DNA of 64,000 nt from Mimachlamys varia. Lineage: Eukaryota > Mollusca > Bivalvia > Pectinida > Pectinidae. The position numbers and the translations under genes are program-made. The notes below the pieces were generated by a model. It did not search any database and was not told the origin of the DNA. It saw nothing but the letters and a program-made list of their open reading frames with translations. Shown here one piece after another: positions 1-8,964 of this stretch (positions are counted from its first letter, which is position 1; each line of letters opens with the position of its first letter). The DNA lies in the NCBI GenBank assembly GCA_947623455.1, contig OX392527.1:6940001-7004000 (forward strand), given 5' to 3'.

Positions 1-1558
1 GTCACAAGTCTAAACAACAAAAACACGTGTCCTTATAACAACTGCCACAAGTCTAAACAACAAAAACATATCTCCTTATAACAACGGTCACAAGTCTGAA
101 CAACAAAAACATATCTCCTTATAACAACTGTCACAAGTCTGAACAACAAAAACACTTGTCCTTATAACAACGGTCGCAAATCTAAACAACAAAAACACGT
201 GTCCTTATAACAACGATCACAAGTCTAAACAACAAAAACATATCTCCATATAACAACGGTCACAAGTCTAAAACAACAATAACATATCTCCTTATAACAA
301 AGGTCACAAGTCTGAACAACAAAAACACCTGTCATTATAACAACGGTCACAAGTCTGAACAACAAAAACACTTGTCCATATAACAACGGTCGCAAGTCTG
401 AACAACAAAAACACGTGTCCTTATAACAACGGTCGCAAGTCTAAACAACAAAAACATATCTCCATATAACAACGGTCACAAGTCTAAACAACAATAACAT
501 ATCTCCTTATAACAAAGGTCACAAGTCTGAACAACAAAAACACCTGTCATTATAACAACGGTCACAAGTCTAAACAACAAAAATACGTGTCCTTATAACA
601 ACGGTCACAAGTCTAAACAACAAAAACACGTGTCCTTATAACAACTGTCACAAGTCTTAACAACAAAAACACTTATCCTTATAACAACGGTCACAAGTCT
701 AAACAACAAAAACACTTGTCCTTATAACAACTGTCACAGGTCTGAACAACAAAAACACGTGTCCTTATAACAACTGTCACAAGTCTAAACAACAAAAACA
801 CGTGTCCTTATAACAACTGCCACAAGTCTAAACAACAAAAACACGTGTCCTTATAACAACTGTCACAAGTCTGAACAACAAAAACATGTGTCCTTATAAC
901 AACGGTCACAGGTCTGAACAACAAAAACATATCTCCTTATAACAACGGTCACAAGTCTTAACAACAAAAACACGTGTCCTTATAACAACTGCCACAAGTC
1001 TAAACAACAAAAACATATCTCCTTATAACAACGGTCACAAGTCTTAACAACAAAAACACGTGTCCTTATAACAACTGCCACAAGTCTTAACAACAAAAAC
1101 ACGTGTCCTTATAACAACGGTCACAAGTCTAAACAACAAAAACATATCTCCTTATAACAACTGCCACAAGTCTGAACAACAAAAACACGTGTCCTTATAA
1201 CAACTGCCACAAGTCTGAACAACAAAAACACGTGTCCTTATAACAACTGCCACAAGTCTGAACAACAAAAACACGTGTCCTTATAACAACTGTCACAAGT
1301 CTAAACAACAAAAACACGTGTCCTTGTAACAACTGTCACAAGCCTAAACAACAAAAACACTTGTCCTTCTAACAACGGTCACAAGTCTAAACAACAAAAA
1401 CACTTGTCCTTATAACAACGGTCACAAGTCTGAACAACAAAAACACTTGTCCTTATAACAACTGTCACAATTCTAAAAAACAAAAACATATCTCCTTATA
1501 ACAACAACACAATCCCTTGTAAGAACAACAAGTCTAAACAACAACAAAAACACAGGTC
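1..1558. repeat. 43-bp minisatellite array (about 35 units)
   Basis: Contiguous units of 43 bp start at 1, 44 and 87, with core motifs CACAAGTCTAAACAAC and CCTTATAACAAC. A variable middle segment switches between ACACGTGT, ACTTGTCC and ATATCTCC types. The array is already in progress at base 1, so it extends beyond the window. Units become irregular after about 1505. A private variant (AACAATAACATATCT, followed by an AAAGGTCACA unit) recurs 215 bp apart (277 and 492), which is five units and marks a higher-order duplication. No spacers are present, so it is not a CRISPR array. Confidence 0.97.
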
Positions 1559-1562
1559 CTAA

Positions 1563-1925
1563 TTGTCCTGTATTGACTACAATAACAATATTGTCCTGTA
1601 TTGACTACACTAACAATATTGTCACGTGTTTACTACACTAACAATATTGTCACGTGTAGACTACACTAACAATATTGTCCTGTATTGACTACACTAACAA
1701 TATTGTCCTGTATTGACTACACTAACAATATTGTCACGTGTTGACTACACTAACAACATTGTCACGTGTTGACTACACTAACAATATTGTCCTGTATTGA
1801 CTACAATAACAATATTGTCCTGTATTGACTACACTAACAATATTGTCACGTGTTGACTACACTAACAACATTGTCACGTGTTGACTACACTAACAATATT
1901 GTCAAGTGTTGACTACACTAACAAT
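1563..1925. repeat. 28-bp minisatellite array (about 13 units)
   Basis: Units of 28 bp (TTGTCC at 1563, 1591 and so on) share the core TTGACTACACTAACAATATT. Two main variants alternate: TCCTGTAT and TCACGTGT. The array abuts the 43-bp array with only a few irregular bases between them and stops about 40 bp before a splice acceptor at 1965. It therefore fills the intron side right up to the coding exon. The unit contains the 8-bp palindrome CAATATTG, and half the variants carry CACGTG. Confidence 0.95.
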
Positions 1926-1965
1926 ACCGCTCTTTGTTACCGTATTGTCATTATCACTCTTACAG

Positions 1966-2082
1966 ATGCCGCCCGGGCCGAGTTAGCTACGCTTGGTCAC
2001 ATCAAGAATGAGTGCTACAACTTTGTGTCCGAGTATGATGAAGAGTCGTCCAGCCTCCCAGAGAACGGCAAATCTATCGCAC
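1966..2082 (+). CDS. Internal exon of a claudin/PMP22-like four-transmembrane gene (first visible exon)
   Basis: This 117-bp open exon follows a pyrimidine-rich acceptor (CACTCTTACAG, ending 1965) and ends before a consensus donor (GTACGT at 2083). It begins with the last two bases of a codon and ends with the first base of the next, so both flanking introns are phase 1. The peptide, beginning AARAELATLGHIKNECYNF, is hydrophilic and acidic (SEYDEESSS) with one Cys. It fits the end of the first extracellular loop, before a second membrane segment. Base composition is clearly richer in GC than the repeats around it. Earlier exons (start codon, TM1, start of loop 1) were not found and should lie upstream of the window, beyond the arrays. 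The family is inferred mainly from the whole-protein topology. Confidence 0.6.
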
Positions 2083-2354
2083 GTACGTACACGAGTATTT
2101 TGTCCAATCCACAGTTATGCTGATATCGTTGTTAAACTGTCTTTGCTCATGTTATTAATCTTGTTGAACCAAACAACTTATTAGTGATTGCAATTGCCAG
2201 GTTCATTTTTGACCGCTCAAACTCAGCAGTATATTCTTATAAAACGATGAAACCATTAACCACGACTCTGGCCTCTAACGCGATCACGATTGAGACGTAG
2301 TGAAATGGTTTGTGCTGTATTGTTACTAACTTTAACTTATTTGACCCGGAACAG

Positions 2355-2492
2355 GATTGCAGAACTCTGCGGCGTCTTGCTTCATCGTCAGCATTATAGA
2401 TCTGGTGGCGGCCGCGGGGGTGGGGGTGATCGCCCTCACCCAGAAACAGGTGGCCGCCTGCATGGTGACGGGCGTCCTCTACTGTATGGCAG
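2355..2492 (+). CDS. Internal exon of the claudin/PMP22-like gene (TM2 and start of TM3)
   Basis: This 138-bp exon lies between acceptor ACAG (2351-2354) and donor GTGGGT (2493). A perfect TACTAAC branch site sits at 2324-2330, about 24 bases before the acceptor. The previous exon leaves one base (C) and this one starts GA, giving an Arg codon and an unbroken frame; it again ends after codon base 1. The peptide holds a hydrophobic helix (SCFIVSIIDLVAAAGVGVIA), a short polar turn (LTQKQ) and the start of another helix (VAACMVTGVLYCMAG). This is the TM2-turn-TM3 hairpin expected of the four-pass claudin/PMP22 superfamily. The intron before it is short (2083-2354, 272 bp). Confidence 0.68.
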
Positions 2493-2524
2493 GTGGGTGA
2501 ACTACAATGTAAATGGCTCATTCA

Positions 2525-2540
2525 CCGAACACCAACTCTG
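2525..2540 (+). repeat. Left copy of a 16-bp inverted pair flanking the LINE region
   Basis: CCGAACACCAACTCTG here is the exact reverse complement of bases 8910-8925. It starts 33 bp inside the intron. Matching stops after 16 bases on both sides. It may be a terminal repeat of a larger inserted unit or part of a dispersed repeat present twice in opposite orientation. Confidence 0.6.
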
Positions 2541-3164
2541 GTAACTTGAAAGAAAGGTGTTTATATAGGAAATCCTTTGAAGTTAAAGTTATAGTCTGTT
2601 TCAACTAAGAATGTCAACTCATTTAATTTGTAGATATGATACTTAAGTCAGTAATGAAATAAATAAAATATTTTCATATAATACAGCTTTAAGTAATAGA
2701 AAATGATTATTAAATATTATCTTTTAAAATTTCAATAAATTGAAAATAATAATTAAATTACATTACTTGAAAATAAATCTAAATATTTAAAGCACATTGT
2801 TAATCAAATAAAAATTCTATTCATACATGTAAAATAATACATGTTTAATACAGCACCGAAAGATAATTATTAGACATTAGTATTTTAACTGACAACCATT
2901 AAATGAGGATGACATATAAAAAACACACAATAACAGATAATATTAAACTGTCACACAAATTAAACACAAATCTGCACATGTTTAACTAATATATTCTGTT
3001 ATATAAATAATGCATTTGACAGGGTTCGGCATGTAGTTATTTTGTATCAACTTTACAAAAAATGATTTTAAAAGAAATATTATTTGAGTGGTTGATAGCT
3101 TAATTATCTGACAGAAAACAAAAGGGAAATAATTGATGGATAAAAATCAAATACTGTATCCGTA
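2541..3164. other. AT-rich intron sequence with no recognised feature
   Basis: The sequence is strongly AT-rich with short A and T runs and no open frame of note. I see no gene, RNA or clear repeat family. Part of it may be decayed 5' sequence of the LINE fragment that follows. Confidence 0.5.
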
Positions 3165-3510
3165 TCTGCGGGAGGTTCTCAAGGATCTGTTCTTTGGACC
3201 TTTTTATTTCTATCATGTATTGGTATAACAGCTGGCGTAACCTTGTTTGCAGTTGATACTTCTCTATATGTTATTGCAGATGGTGATAAAGCCCTTATAT
3301 TAATACACATGCTGATATGCTAAATGATGACCTTTCATCAATCCCTGTTGGGCTAATCAATGAATGGCAAATTATTTTTAATCCAAATTAAAACAGTAGC
3401 ATCTACTTTTACTCTCAGCTTTGTAAGCCATATCCTGCTATTTTCTTTGATAACCATACTATAACACAGCATGACCGCCACAAACATATTGTTTCTATAT
3501 ATGGGTGATC
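3165..3510 (+). pseudogene. Decayed non-LTR retrotransposon reverse-transcriptase fragment
   Basis: Translation, with frame changes and stops, shows reverse-transcriptase blocks in the right order. GGSQGSVLWTFLF resembles the GVPQGSVLGPLLF block. LFAVDTSLYV is the catalytic block, with FADD changed to FAVD. ADMLNDDLSSI and NEWQIIFNPN match the segment after the catalytic block. FFDNHTITQHDRHKHIVSIY resembles the HKHLGI block. In-frame TAA codons (for example after LIHMLIC) and at least two frameshifts show it is dead. It is unrelated in detail to the intact LINE on the other strand: its FADDTSLYV-type core differs from that element's QADDICLL. It is probably a CR1/L2/Jockey-type element; the clade is an inference from motif style. 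Confidence 0.75.
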
Positions 3511-3835
3511 TTTTAGGCTAAGTTAATTAAGGTGTTTTTGAATGGTATAGTTGGTATGTCAAATGAAAGAAATTAAACTATACTTAATTATACTAGCTCA
3601 TACATATATATACGTTGTCTATAAAACACTAAAATATTCAAGATGTATAGGTAATTCATATTTTAATAACTAAAGGTAGTTCTAAAAATGTTATCATATA
3701 AATCATAATAAAGGTACAAGAGTGATTGAGAAAGGGATCTTTAATTGATAAAATGTTATACTGTTAATTTCCAACTCCATCTACATCATATCGAAATAAA
3801 CTATTGATTTGTCAGTGTAAATATATATATATATA
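3511..3835. other. AT-rich sequence, possibly decayed LINE ORF2 end
   Basis: No readable domain remains. Its position between the reverse-transcriptase fragment and a LINE-like 3' tail suggests it is the eroded C-terminal part of the same element. It ends in a short (AT)n run near 3823. Confidence 0.35.
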
Positions 3836-3985
3836 AAGAATACTGGTTATCTTTGTTTGAAAAGACTTATATAGGCTCAGCCTAAACCTACTTTCTAATC
3901 ATTTTATTGATACATTTGTATACTGTTTCTTTGTAGTACTTGTTTATATGTCTTGTATAAATAATAAAATATTTTGAAATTAAAT
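3836..3985 (+). mobile_element. Probable 3' tail of the decayed + strand LINE
   Basis: A segment with GGCTCAGCCTAAACCTACTT is followed by T-rich sequence and ends in TAAATAATAAAATATTTTG. This is the style of 3' terminus seen in LINEs with an AATAAA signal near the end. It sits about 330 bp downstream of the reverse-transcriptase fragment on the same strand. The assignment rests on position and style only. Confidence 0.4.
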
Positions 3986-4190
3986 ATATGACAACATTTT
4001 ACACAAATCTGAAAGAAGGTACACGCTAGACTAATATATGACAATATTCATATGTTAATTTACATTCATCTGAAAGAAGGCATAAATTAATCAATATATG
4101 ACAATAATTTACACAAATCTGAAACTTATATACATATCAATAAATATATGATAATTTACACAAATCTAAAAGAAGGTGTAATATATGCTT
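3983..4190. repeat. Degenerate four-copy tandem repeat (about 48-61 bp)
   Basis: The block ATATATGACAA, then TTTACACAAATCTGAAAGAAGG, recurs at about 3983, 4034, 4095 and 4143 with indels and substitutions. It is older and more diverged than the other arrays in the window. Confidence 0.6.
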
Positions 4191-4381
4191 ATTTTCCTAA
4201 ATGTGCAACTGCAGTACCTATTTATCATTTATTTGTTTGCAAATATCATTAGTTATTGAGAATCTGATTAGTTACCAGGAGTTGATTTACCTGTCATCAT
4301 CATCATATCTTTATTTCCTCCAAAACAATGAAGAGTACAATAGACGAAAACAATTAGGTGCAGGTGACAAGAGAAACAAAA

Positions 4382-4400
4382 AAATATATATATATATATA
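4382..4400. repeat. (AT)n microsatellite in the LINE 3' UTR
   Basis: About nine uninterrupted AT dinucleotides follow an A run, between the ORF2 stop and the LINE 3' tail. Confidence 0.9.
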
Positions 4401-4544
4401 AGTGCAAACAAATAAGGATTGGTTTACAATTGATAATTATTTCATATCGAAAAGATAGTTTTATGGAAATGTAAGAGACAAAACAATCAGTGGGAGGTCG
4501 CCAGTAGGAAACTCATAAAATTGATTGCTATGTCAAAGCTTTCT

Positions 4545-7500
4545 TTACTGGAAGGTCATGTTAAATGCCTTTGCCGAAAAAATGAGACAGTCCTTAATAA
4601 AAGACGTGAGCGATTTAACATCGTCGTTAAAAGAATTACGAATAGCATCGCTTGGAGCACCAAGCAGAGTTGCCACCTGGACTTCCCTGTCTGACTGATC
4701 GAAGGACACATAAACATGAACGGGATATTCGTTTACAAATTTTGACGAAAGCCTATCCCGCAAATTTGCTAATTCAAATTCGGCGCAGTCTAACAAACAA
4801 TGGGCGACTGCGTCATCAAATGTACCTTTACAGTTAACGCATGATAGCTCGCAATCAGGTGGAGTAATCCACATTTTGGACACAGTTTTGCAGGTTGCAA
4901 TAAAAGATGGATGACACTTTGAAAAGTACCAGATGACTGAAGGTTTCATTTCAGGATGGAGCTGTAGGAATCTCGAGAAATAAGGCGAGCGACATAAACG
5001 AGTTTTCCAGTCATCTGATTCTTTACAAAGAAGGACACTTTTGACTAGGAATTTCCAACGCAATTTTGAAGGAAAATTACTCATATTAAAGAATTCAAGC
5101 AAAATATCATGAAAATTGTACTTGTTCAGTATATCAATAGCATCAACAATAAAACCCTTTTTTGCTTTGTGTACATTGAGACGTTTTTGATACAAGCGCA
5201 ATAAAAACAATTGTTTAGATGTACAATTCGTATTGTTTCTACATAATGCCGCGAAGAAGCGAAGTTTACATTGATCTACATATAAATGAAATGACGATAA
5301 ACCAAGCATACCCAATGCGATGTCAGACCTGGTTCTCAGAGGAAAATTTTGAATAAGTTTGGCACACAAGTGATGTACTGTTTCCAAACGCCGCCAATCT
5401 GAGTCTGTAAGCGAGTACCACAATTCACAGCCAAAGGTGCTTCGAGGGAGAACAATAGAGAGGTACAGTTTCACCCCTGTTAAAGGGTTGATACTAGGGC
5501 CAAATAAGTCACAGTTCAAGAGAGCAAAACATTGACCACGTAATTTTTGGATAACTTCATCAACATCGGGTCTACCTGGTTTAAACTTGTTTATACTAAT
5601 CCCAACATGTTTAACATTTGTACACTCAGTGACGCCGCTGTCGCCTAAGTGCCACCTACGATTCGACTGTGAGTGATTACTAGCTCGTTCGTTAAAAACA
5701 ACAATTACTGATTTGGAGGGATTGTATTTAAACCTCCAGTTACAACTATACTTATAACATATGTGCATGAGCATATCTAAGTTTTGTTTAGAAAGTGCAA
5801 GAAGACATATGTCGTCTGCTTGTGTAGGATACGTAATGTTAATATCACAAAGGCTTAAGGAGTATTGAGACTCACAAAGATCGTTAAGTAGATCATTGAT
5901 ATAGACAGAGTATAGCCAAGGGGAGATAATACTACCCTGACGGGTTCCCTGGCATATCTTGAACATTTTCGACACAAAGTTTTGATAAATGACGACACTA
6001 AACATATCTTTATACAAAGACATAATTACACATACATATTTCCGACTGAAGCCCAAACGTGCGAGTTTGAGGAACAGACCGTCGTGCCACACGCAGTCAA
6101 AAGCTTTTGAAGCGTCTAGGAAACACGTAAATAACTTACTATCATGCTCAGTGGCATACTCAATGGCTTCATGCACAATATATGAAGTCATAGTACTGCT
6201 AACTTGCTTTTGGAATCCATGTTGCAAGGGATTGACACAAAAATGTTCTGAAGATTCTAGTCTAGTCAGTAACAATTTTTCATAAACTTTTAATACAATT
6301 GGCAGAAGCGAAATTGCTCTATAGCTATTTGGATCATTTTTTGCTTTGTTATGACCTTTATATAATGTGCATATCAAGCCTTGTTTAAGGGAAATCGGAA
6401 CGTATTCTAATTTTGCAAAAGAATTAAATAATCTGCAAAGGCAATTATACAGAGAGTCACAAGCATATATTAGGTTTTCATAAACAAGTGAATCTACACC
6501 AGGTGCCTTTCCACGAGGAAGATTTTTACAGCAAGATTTGATTTCCTCAGCCGTAAAAACTATAGCAGTTGGCTCTTGAAAAGGGCCATTACTATGAAGA
6601 AAATCTGAAAGCTCGGAACTTACAGAAGTAGTGAAGTCACTGTCAAAGCAGCTGTCTACTGAATGCGAATAAATGTCAGCAAAGTACTCCCCCCAGTGCG
6701 ACGCTAAGTCCGATGGATCTCTAATGGTCAAGTTGTTAAACACCATTTCGGCTCCTGCAGATCCATTGGACACTCTGTTAGAACGGGCTTTGATAAGGGA
6801 CCAAAATGAATTCAAGTTCATATCTGCTGCAACCTCAATATCTGAGTTCAAGTTCAGAAGATGATCCTCCGATAATTGGCGGTGCTTACGTCGGAATTTA
6901 CACTTTGCTTCCTTATACTTTCGAAACGATGGAGAGTCGGGACCTCGAGGCCGACCTGCGTCATCCCAAATACACCTCAACTTCCACATCTCATTGTGTA
7001 AGTGTTTTAGTTCACCTTTCCAATAAGGCTTCAGGAATTTCCGGAACTTTTTCTTTTGAAGGGAAGCTGAAGAGACGTCTTGTAGGCATTTGATCAAGCA
7101 GTCAGTAAAAACATCAATGTCAGAATTTGAATTCAACTCGAGGTAGTTGAGATTGGACATCAAAATAAATCGACTAAGATTCTGGTTATAAATTACTGCA
7201 CCTGTAGAGGCGGTGCCATCCGGAGAAGTCCATTTAAAAGTGGTGCGTTCCATCTGTGGACAGTCCACATGAGACACGGTAGGAAAAGTTATATCACAAA
7301 AGATGGGTCTGTGATTTGAGACGTCTAAGTAGGTCTGACCGCCAATGTGACAGTTCGAGATAAGATCAAGCTTCGTAGAGTCAACAACTACGTGATCAAT
7401 AAGTGAAGAAGCTCCATCATCGGAGTGCACGTACGTAAATAAGGGGCCGGAACAGATGGATGATGTAGTTAAGACACACAACTGGTGACGATCCAGGCAA

Positions 7501-8078
7501 CGTTGAAGACGAGCACCTCTGTTGTTGTGGTAGGCTGGTAGGCGAGGACCGCTAAGACGAGCGTTAAAATCCCCCATGATAATAATCGAGCCTTGAAGAG
7601 AAAAAGACTCGCACAGATTATCAATCTTGTCAATGTACTGGTTAAAAACTTCAGAACCATAGCTCGTGTTGGGTAGATACACCTGTATCACATGCCATAC
7701 ACCGGAGTTAGTAACAAGCTTTATAATCGTGATATGGTCATCGTCTGAATCAACCACGGTTATACGGTTCGACAACGCTTTTCGCCATAGAAGGGCTACA
7801 CCTCCTTTACGCGTTCTGTGGCCAGCTAAGGAATGGGTTGAACAATCACAGATAGCGTTATAGTCGTAGTCGGAATGAATACTTTGCAGTAAGTGAACAT
7901 TTTCTTCAAAAAGCCAATGCTCTGAAATCCCGCAAATGTCAACTTTTTCTGTCTGTAACGTATCGTGAAGGTACGAGGCTGAAGACATGATGCCAGTCAC
8001 ATTCCAGGTCATAATGCGTACAGAGGTCATCGCGAGGGCATAAATGCACAAGGAGTAAAGGAAAGAGTTACGGGTCAT
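4545..8078 (-). CDS. LINE ORF2: endonuclease-reverse transcriptase, 1177 aa
   Basis: ORF2 protein nicks target DNA and copies the element RNA at the nick. From the ATG at 8078, residues 19-265 form an exonuclease-endonuclease-phosphatase domain: RIMTWNV, SEHW (catalytic Glu), IIMGDFNARL, LIDHVV and SNHRPI. The last block is usually SDH, so Asp is Asn here. Residues about 508-830 form the reverse transcriptase: GKAPGVD, SYRAISLLPIVLKVYEKLL, CFLDASKAFD (motif A), GTRQGSIISPWLY (motif B) and QADDICLL (catalytic Asp pair at about 755-756, with Gln where Tyr or Phe is common). Near residues 1080-1098 is a C-x2-C-x9-H-x4-C finger, as in many LINE C-termini. No stop or frameshift occurs. The frame is open upstream to 8324, but ATG 8078 is favoured because it overlaps the ORF1 stop and directly precedes the endonuclease; ATG 8030 is an alternative. 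Confidence 0.93.
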   Translation of the reverse strand: MTRNSFLYSLCIYALAMTSVRIMTWNVTGIMSSASYLHDTLQTEKVDICGISEHWLFEENVHLLQSIHSDYDYNAICDCSTHSLAGHRTRKGGVALLWRKALSNRITVVDSDDDHITIIKLVTNSGVWHVIQVYLPNTSYGSEVFNQYIDKIDNLCESFSLQGSIIIMGDFNARLSGPRLPAYHNNRGARLQRCLDRHQLCVLTTSSICSGPLFTYVHSDDGASSLIDHVVVDSTKLDLISNCHIGGQTYLDVSNHRPIFCDITFPTVSHVDCPQMERTTFKWTSPDGTASTGAVIYNQNLSRFILMSNLNYLELNSNSDIDVFTDCLIKCLQDVSSASLQKKKFRKFLKPYWKGELKHLHNEMWKLRCIWDDAGRPRGPDSPSFRKYKEAKCKFRRKHRQLSEDHLLNLNSDIEVAADMNLNSFWSLIKARSNRVSNGSAGAEMVFNNLTIRDPSDLASHWGEYFADIYSHSVDSCFDSDFTTSVSSELSDFLHSNGPFQEPTAIVFTAEEIKSCCKNLPRGKAPGVDSLVYENLIYACDSLYNCLCRLFNSFAKLEYVPISLKQGLICTLYKGHNKAKNDPNSYRAISLLPIVLKVYEKLLLTRLESSEHFCVNPLQHGFQKQVSSTMTSYIVHEAIEYATEHDSKLFTCFLDASKAFDCVWHDGLFLKLARLGFSRKYVCVIMSLYKDMFSVVIYQNFVSKMFKICQGTRQGSIISPWLYSVYINDLLNDLCESQYSLSLCDINITYPTQADDICLLALSKQNLDMLMHICYKYSCNWRFKYNPSKSVIVVFNERASNHSQSNRRWHLGDSGVTECTNVKHVGISINKFKPGRPDVDEVIQKLRGQCFALLNCDLFGPSINPLTGVKLYLSIVLPRSTFGCELWYSLTDSDWRRLETVHHLCAKLIQNFPLRTRSDIALGMLGLSSFHLYVDQCKLRFFAALCRNNTNCTSKQLFLLRLYQKRLNVHKAKKGFIVDAIDILNKYNFHDILLEFFNMSNFPSKLRWKFLVKSVLLCKESDDWKTRLCRSPYFSRFLQLHPEMKPSVIWYFSKCHPSFIATCKTVSKMWITPPDCELSCVNCKGTFDDAVAHCLLDCAEFELANLRDRLSSKFVNEYPVHVYVSFDQSDREVQVATLLGAPSDAIRNSFNDDVKSLTSFIKDCLIFSAKAFNMTFQ

Positions 8079-8850
8079 TTTCAACGTTTGATTTATCGTT
8101 GGTACCATAATATTGGTTATGTGAATACCACTTCCGAACACGAATACCTTTCGGCCAGAAATTATCTTCCCTCGTTTTCTTGACATCTGTAGAGAGCAGG
8201 TTAACGCGAGCGGAGACAGACTCAGAGTAACGGCTCTTAAGAATGCGCACAAATGTTGCCACAATACCTCTTTTCTCGAGATAAAAGCGAATGTCATCAG
8301 CGTTGCAGGTAGAAGACATACCACTCAAAAAGATGCGTGTTGTTTTTCTCCTCTTTGTGACGGCTACAAAACCACCCCCAAGGCCGTCGTTATGTGAGTT
8401 CATTCCATCAGGTGGATCAGTGTGGTGCAGTCGCTGAGCGCACGACCTTGGTTGGTTGTCTACATGATGAGCGTTCTCCAAGTCAGTTGTAACTGTTGTA
8501 CAATCAGAGATTGAATCTAGGTTGGACTTAAACGGATGGGGTGATACCAATGGTGCTGGATTGCTGTCTGATTTACACGCCTGTACGTAGGTGGGTTTCA
8601 ATGAAAGCGGAGCAATAGGAGGAGGCTTGGTGTGGGTTGGCGGTGAAGGAGCGGGCGAGGTCAGAGAAGCTTTTACTGCAGGAGAGAGATCTTGAGGCGA
8701 AGATGAACGGGCAGAATCCTTAGGCATCGAGGACGAATAAGATGTGTTTTGAAGAAGCGATTTTACGTTGAACAGCTCTTTACCCACTTCCTGGCCAAAA
8801 CAATGGATAGCGGAATCCGTTTTAAACCGAGTTTCTGCAGAAATGTTCTG
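8068..8850 (-). CDS. LINE ORF1 (partial or 5'-damaged), Pro/Ser-rich with a C-terminal RNA-binding-like domain
   Basis: The frame is open from a stop at 8851-8853 down to TAA at 8068-8070 (260 codons). It has no ATG until 8727, which would give 219 residues. The sequence upstream of that ATG still reads as plausible protein (TRFKTDSAIHCFGQEVGKEL), so the true N-terminus was probably lost by truncation or a nonsense change. Counting from ATG 8727, residues 1-75 are rich in Pro and Ser. Residues about 126-205 hold RRKTTRIFLSGM, then DDIRFYLEKRGI, and end FWPKGIRVRKW. I recognise this as the C-terminal pattern of ORF1 proteins in many invertebrate LINEs, thought to bind element RNA. It overlaps ORF2 by 11 bp. 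Confidence 0.75.
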   Translation of the reverse strand, partial: QNISAETRFKTDSAIHCFGQEVGKELFNVKSLLQNTSYSSSMPKDSARSSSPQDLSPAVKASLTSPAPSPPTHTKPPPIAPLSLKPTYVQACKSDSNPAPLVSPHPFKSNLDSISDCTTVTTDLENAHHVDNQPRSCAQRLHHTDPPDGMNSHNDGLGGGFVAVTKRRKTTRIFLSGMSSTCNADDIRFYLEKRGIVATFVRILKSRYSESVSARVNLLSTDVKKTREDNFWPKGIRVRKWYSHNQYYGTNDKSNVENDP

Positions 8851-8909
8851 CTATAGACTATAACTCACTATCATCACAACTGACCACCTAAATAAACATG
8901 TTTTATAAG

Positions 8910-8925
8910 CAGAGTTGGTGTTCGG
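8910..8925 (-). repeat. Right copy of the 16-bp inverted pair
   Basis: CAGAGTTGGTGTTCGG is the exact reverse complement of 2525-2540, about 6.4 kb away across both LINE copies. Confidence 0.6.
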
Positions 8926-8964
8926 GGAAGTCCCCAACTAAATATTGATGAACTGTTACAAGAT

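Larger units (their letters stand above)
4294..8860 (-). mobile_element. LINE (non-LTR retrotransposon), near-complete, antisense in the intron
   Basis: Read on the - strand, the element has an ORF1 remnant, an overlapping intact ORF2, about 230 bp of 3' untranslated sequence, an AATAAA signal (4310-4315) and a terminal (ATG)4 tail (4295-4306). Short tandem tails in place of poly-A are known for several LINE clades, for example CR1/L2-like ones. The 3' end is therefore well placed. The 5' end is not: I could not find a target-site duplication by eye, and the ORF1 frame meets a stop at 8851-8853. It is probably 5' truncated, or the 5' UTR runs further towards 8925. Confidence 0.85.

Noticed and set aside
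5989..7093. Short + strand frames inside the LINE
   Set aside because: They are antisense shadows of the intact ORF2.
8079..8324. N-terminal extension of the LINE ORF2 frame up to 8324
   Set aside because: The 82 residues overlap the conserved part of ORF1 in another frame and have no endonuclease similarity. ATG 8078 at the ORF1 stop is the better start.
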